In this document: positions 30,839 to 33,125 of the stretch, one piece after another | Layout of the letters: each line of letters opens with the position of its first letter | Position numbering within the stretch: the stretch's first letter is position 1 | Origin: Mycobacterium sp. E1214 | Lineage (GTDB): Bacteria; Actinomycetota; Actinomycetes; Mycobacteriales; Mycobacteriaceae | Assembly (NCBI RefSeq): GCF_001666755.1 | Contig: NZ_LZJC01000145.1 | Location: forward strand, 1-33,125 | Reading direction: 5' to 3' | Length of the DNA: 33,125 nt | Made by a program: the position numbers and the translations under genes | Notes under the pieces: model-generated | Database searches by the model: none | What the model was told of the DNA's origin: nothing | Seen by the model: the letters and a program-made list of their open reading frames with translations, nothing else

Positions 30839-31798
30839 ATGGCGGTGACGGCGGACAGGTCGGCGGGGCGGGTCGTCGCCCTGCTGGTGCTTTTGCTCGT
30901 CGTCGCGGCCGCCCTGCGCGGTTACCTGCCGGCCCGGCAGGCCCCGACGCCGGGTGACTCCGGGAACAGTGGCGTCGCGCTGCTGTTCGTGGTGACGGCC
31001 CTGGCGGTGGCGCTGTCGCTGGTCGCGCTCGCCGTCATCGCGCGGTTGCGCGATCCGCGTGCCGCGGCGCCGCACGTCGGTGACCTGTCCGAGATGCTCG
31101 GGACCGGTCGAGGCCGCCCCAGCTGGCGCGTGCTGGTGCTCGGGCTCGCGGTGCTCGCCGCGTGGCTGCTGATCGTGACGCTGCTGGTCCACCACCTGCC
31201 GGGACACCTGGCTGCGTCCCCACCGCCGACCGACGCGAGCGCGCCCGCGCGCCCGGATGCTTCCGCCGCGGCGCGCCCCGGGCAGCGCCCGCACCACGAC
31301 ATCGGCGACCTGCTAGGGATCCTGCTCGTCGCCACCGTTGCGACGCTGTCGCTGCTCATCACCGGAACGGTTGCCCTGGCGCGGCGGCGCCGGCGCTCGA
31401 CGCCCGCGGTCCACTACGCCGACGAGCGTGTCGAAGCCCCACAGACGCAACGGAGTTCGGAGACGTTGGCGCGCGCCGCCGAACGCGGCCTCGCCGAGAT
31501 GACGGACCCCAGCCGCGAGCCGCGGGAGGCGATCATCGCCTGTTACGCGGCCATGGAACGTGAACTTGCGCGCGTCCCCGGCGCCGTCCCGCAACACTTC
31601 GACACGGCCACCGAAGTGCTGGACCGCGCCGTCGAGCAGCATGCCCTGCGCGCCGACACCGCTTCGGAATTGGTCAACCTGTTCGCCGAGGCGCGGTTCA
31701 GCCCGCACGTGATGAACGAGGGGCATCGCGACGTCGCGGTGGGGGTCTTGAACGTGGTCCTCGACGAGCTCCGATCGCGCAGCCAGGCGTCCGGGTGA
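30839..31798 (+). CDS. DUF4129-type membrane protein (Rv3166c-like)
   Basis: A 319-residue membrane protein. Hydrophobic segments are at ~11-30 (VVALLVLLLVVAAAL), ~46-70, ~95-118 (VLVLGLAVLAAWLLIVTLLV) and ~155-180. A proline/alanine-rich extracellular or periplasmic loop lies between segments three and four. The cytosolic C-terminus carries the DUF4129 signature: PREAIIACYAAMERELARV, HFDTATEVLDRAV and LVNLFAEARFSPHVM. DUF4129 proteins accompany MoxR and DUF58 genes in a conserved stress/envelope cluster. The ATG at 30839 is used; GTG 30833 is possible. Length equals Rv3166c as I recall. Confidence 0.82.
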   Translation: MAVTADRSAGRVVALLVLLLVVAAALRGYLPARQAPTPGDSGNSGVALLFVVTALAVALSLVALAVIARLRDPRAAAPHVGDLSEMLGTGRGRPSWRVLVLGLAVLAAWLLIVTLLVHHLPGHLAASPPPTDASAPARPDASAAARPGQRPHHDIGDLLGILLVATVATLSLLITGTVALARRRRRSTPAVHYADERVEAPQTQRSSETLARAAERGLAEMTDPSREPREAIIACYAAMERELARVPGAVPQHFDTATEVLDRAVEQHALRADTASELVNLFAEARFSPHVMNEGHRDVAVGVLNVVLDELRSRSQASG

Positions 31799-31802
31799 GC
31801 GC

Positions 31803-32285
31803 GTGAAAAGGCCTGTCGCGCTGGGCGTGTGCTTCATCTTGGGTATGGAGTTGCTGGCCCTGACCCAACACGACCGGCGCTGGGTGCTCGCAGCCTCAGG
31901 CGCCGGCCTGGCCTTGGTGCTGCTCAGCATTCGTCGTGCCCTAGCGCAGGATTCGGCCGGCGAGACCGAGCCCGCCGCCGACGAGCAGGGCAACGCGCTG
32001 CGCCGGTGGCTGTCCACCACCGAAACGACGATTCGCTGGTCGGAGTCGACCCGGGCCGACTGGGACCGGCACCTGCGCCCCATGCTCGCGCGGCGTTACG
32101 AGATCGCCACGGGCCAACGGCGATCGAAGGACCCCCTGGCCTATCACGCGACCGGCCGAATGCTGTTCGGTGTAGATCTGTGGGAATGGGTCAATCCCAA
32201 CAACGTCACGCTGACGCGTGACAGCCAACCGGGGCCGGGCCGCGCGGCGCTGGAAGAGATCCTGCGGAAGCTGGAGCAGGTATGA
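31803..32285 (+). CDS. Small membrane protein (Rv3165c-like)
   Basis: A 160-residue protein with two predicted membrane segments near the N-terminus (VALGVCFILGMELLALT and WVLAASGAGLALVLLSI). The rest is a charged cytosolic domain with WLSTTETTIRWSESTRADWD, LARRYEIATGQR and GVDLWEWVNPNN. Its position between a DUF4129 gene and moxR3 matches Rv3165c, with the same length. The GTG at 31803 begins 5 bases after the previous stop. The function is unknown; it may assist the MoxR complex at the membrane. Confidence 0.75.
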   Translation: MKRPVALGVCFILGMELLALTQHDRRWVLAASGAGLALVLLSIRRALAQDSAGETEPAADEQGNALRRWLSTTETTIRWSESTRADWDRHLRPMLARRYEIATGQRRSKDPLAYHATGRMLFGVDLWEWVNPNNVTLTRDSQPGPGRAALEEILRKLEQV

Positions 32286-32304
32286 CAGGGGGCGCGATCT
32301 CGCC

Positions 32305-33125
32305 ATGACACTGCCCGCCGCGACCACCACCGCCCACTGCGAGGCGGTCCTCGACGAGATCGAACGCGTGGTGGTCGGCAAACGGGCCGCGCTGCGGCTC
32401 ATCCTCATCGCCGTCCTCGCCCGCGGGCACATCCTGATCGAGGATCTGCCCGGCCTCGGCAAGACGCTGATCGCCAGGTCTTTCGCCGCGGCGCTGGGCC
32501 TGCAGTTCACGCGGGTGCAGTTCACGCCGGACCTGCTGCCGGCCGACCTGCTGGGCTCGACGATCTACGACATGCAATCGGGCCGCTTCGCATTCCGCGC
32601 AGGCCCGATCTTCACGAACCTGTTGCTCGCCGACGAGATCAACCGAACCCCGCCGAAGACGCAGGCGGCGCTGCTCGAGGCGATGGCCGAGGGACAGGTC
32701 AGCATCGACGGCGAAACCCACCGGCTGCCAGGGCCGTTCATCGTCCTGGCCACCGACAACCCCATCGAGTATGAAGGCACGTACCCGCTGCCCGAGGCGC
32801 AGCTGGACCGGTTCGCGATCCGGTTGGAGCTGCGTTACCTGTCCGAACAGGACGAGACCGCGATGTTGCGCCGCCGCCTCGACCGCGGCTCCGCCGAGCC
32901 GACCGTGAACCAGGTCGTCGACGCGCGGACTGGCCCCCACCGCCACCTGCGGGTGGTGCCGGGTCGCGTTGGCCAGCGACACCACGTAGTGCAGCACGTC
33001 TTCGTGCACCGTCACGGTTTCGACGGATTCGCGCATGGCGATCAGGTCCCGCGCGTCGACGACCTGGTTCACGGTCGGCTCGGCGGAGCCGCGGTCGAGG
33101 CGGCGGCGCAACATCGCGGTCTCGT
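32305..33125 (+). CDS. moxR3: MoxR family AAA+ ATPase (MoxR3-like), true sequence to 32928
   Basis: The N-terminal ~208 residues of a MoxR ATPase, a chaperone-type AAA+ protein that works with DUF58/VWA partners. Walker A is LPGLGKT (residues 48-54), Walker B LLLADEINRTPPKTQAALLEAM, sensor 1 VLATDNP followed by IEYEGTYPLPEAQLDRFAI. ATG 32305. True sequence ends at 32928 (VVDAR); the frame stays open to the edge but encodes the inverted copy. The real continuation (DLIAMRESVETVTVHEDVL and HYVVSLANATRHHPQVAVG) is on the minus strand at 32929-33048. It is the last gene of the Rv3171c-Rv3164c-like block. Confidence 0.9.
   Translation, partial: MTLPAATTTAHCEAVLDEIERVVVGKRAALRLILIAVLARGHILIEDLPGLGKTLIARSFAAALGLQFTRVQFTPDLLPADLLGSTIYDMQSGRFAFRAGPIFTNLLLADEINRTPPKTQAALLEAMAEGQVSIDGETHRLPGPFIVLATDNPIEYEGTYPLPEAQLDRFAIRLELRYLSEQDETAMLRRRLDRGSAEPTVNQVVDARTGPHRHLRVVPGRVGQRHHVVQHVFVHRHGFDGFAHGDQVPRVDDLVHGRLGGAAVEAAAQHRGL
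32852..33125. repeat. Fold-back inverted repeat at right window edge (77-bp arms, 120-nt loop)
   Basis: Bases 32852-32928 are exactly the reverse complement of 33049-33125. The 120-base loop between encodes, on the minus strand, the correct continuation of MoxR3. This is the shape made when a 3' end folds onto a downstream microhomology (CGCGCGG / CCGCGCG) and is copied backwards. It is probably an artefact of amplification or library preparation. Confidence 0.9.

Noticed and set aside
1..33125. Hairpin telomeres of a linear replicon, suggested by inverted repeats at both ends
   Set aside because: Each inverted repeat lies inside a conserved gene and the proper continuation of the gene is present in the loop, which fits chimeric contig ends rather than telomeres.

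Overview
The window looks like chromosomal DNA of a slow-growing Mycobacterium, probably close to the M. avium complex. GC is very high, GTG starts and 4-base gene overlaps are frequent, and there are mycobacterial families: a haemophore-like secreted protein, DUF3349, and an hpx/aofH/phosphotransferase/TetR/moxR3 block that I recall as Rv3171c to Rv3164c of M. tuberculosis. Species placement is inference. No rRNA, tRNA, CRISPR array, insertion sequence or prophage gene was seen.

Layout. (1) 1-1795: two glycosyltransferase genes on the minus strand behind a SigF-like promoter. (2) 2009-6312: stress and envelope genes: poxvirus-type topoisomerase IB, haemophore-like protein, NAD(P)-binding NmrA/SDR protein, CsbD, DUF3349 and an EEP-family phosphohydrolase. 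(3) 6356-9424: a tight minus-strand cassette, GT2 glycosyltransferase, acyl-CoA dehydrogenase-like protein, PIG-L deacetylase and SAM methyltransferase, every junction overlapping by 4 bases. It looks like a small biosynthetic pathway with an unknown product. (4) 9533-18367: a nucleotidyltransferase-fold protein, a frameshifted Rho-N-like small gene, then a signalling island of CheB, STAS-HATPase fusion, CheR-PAS-coiled coil-PAS, a second CheB, a degenerate GT4, an AraC regulator and a lone STAS protein. No chemoreceptor, CheA, CheW or flagellar gene is present, so this is more likely a stress or partner-switching system than chemotaxis. (5) 18318-32928: a Tat-exported flavin amine oxidase, then the conserved block hpx, aofH, (inserted MFS, LLM monooxygenase, guanidino-modifying enzyme, GntR), Rv3169-like, Rv3168-like phosphotransferase, TetR, (inserted SDR), Rv3166c-like, Rv3165c-like, moxR3.

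Regions 1 to 4 share repeated GTTT-N15-GGGTAN or GGGAAN boxes in front of operons, the pattern of mycobacterial SigF promoters. They may therefore be one general-stress regulon that carries both its signalling proteins and the effectors they control.

Both window ends are fold-back inversions inside otherwise normal genes: a 15-bp inverted repeat at 1-103 and a 77-bp inverted repeat at 32852-33125. They look like amplification or assembly chimeras, so the outermost ~100 bp on the left and ~200 bp on the right should not be trusted as genomic order.
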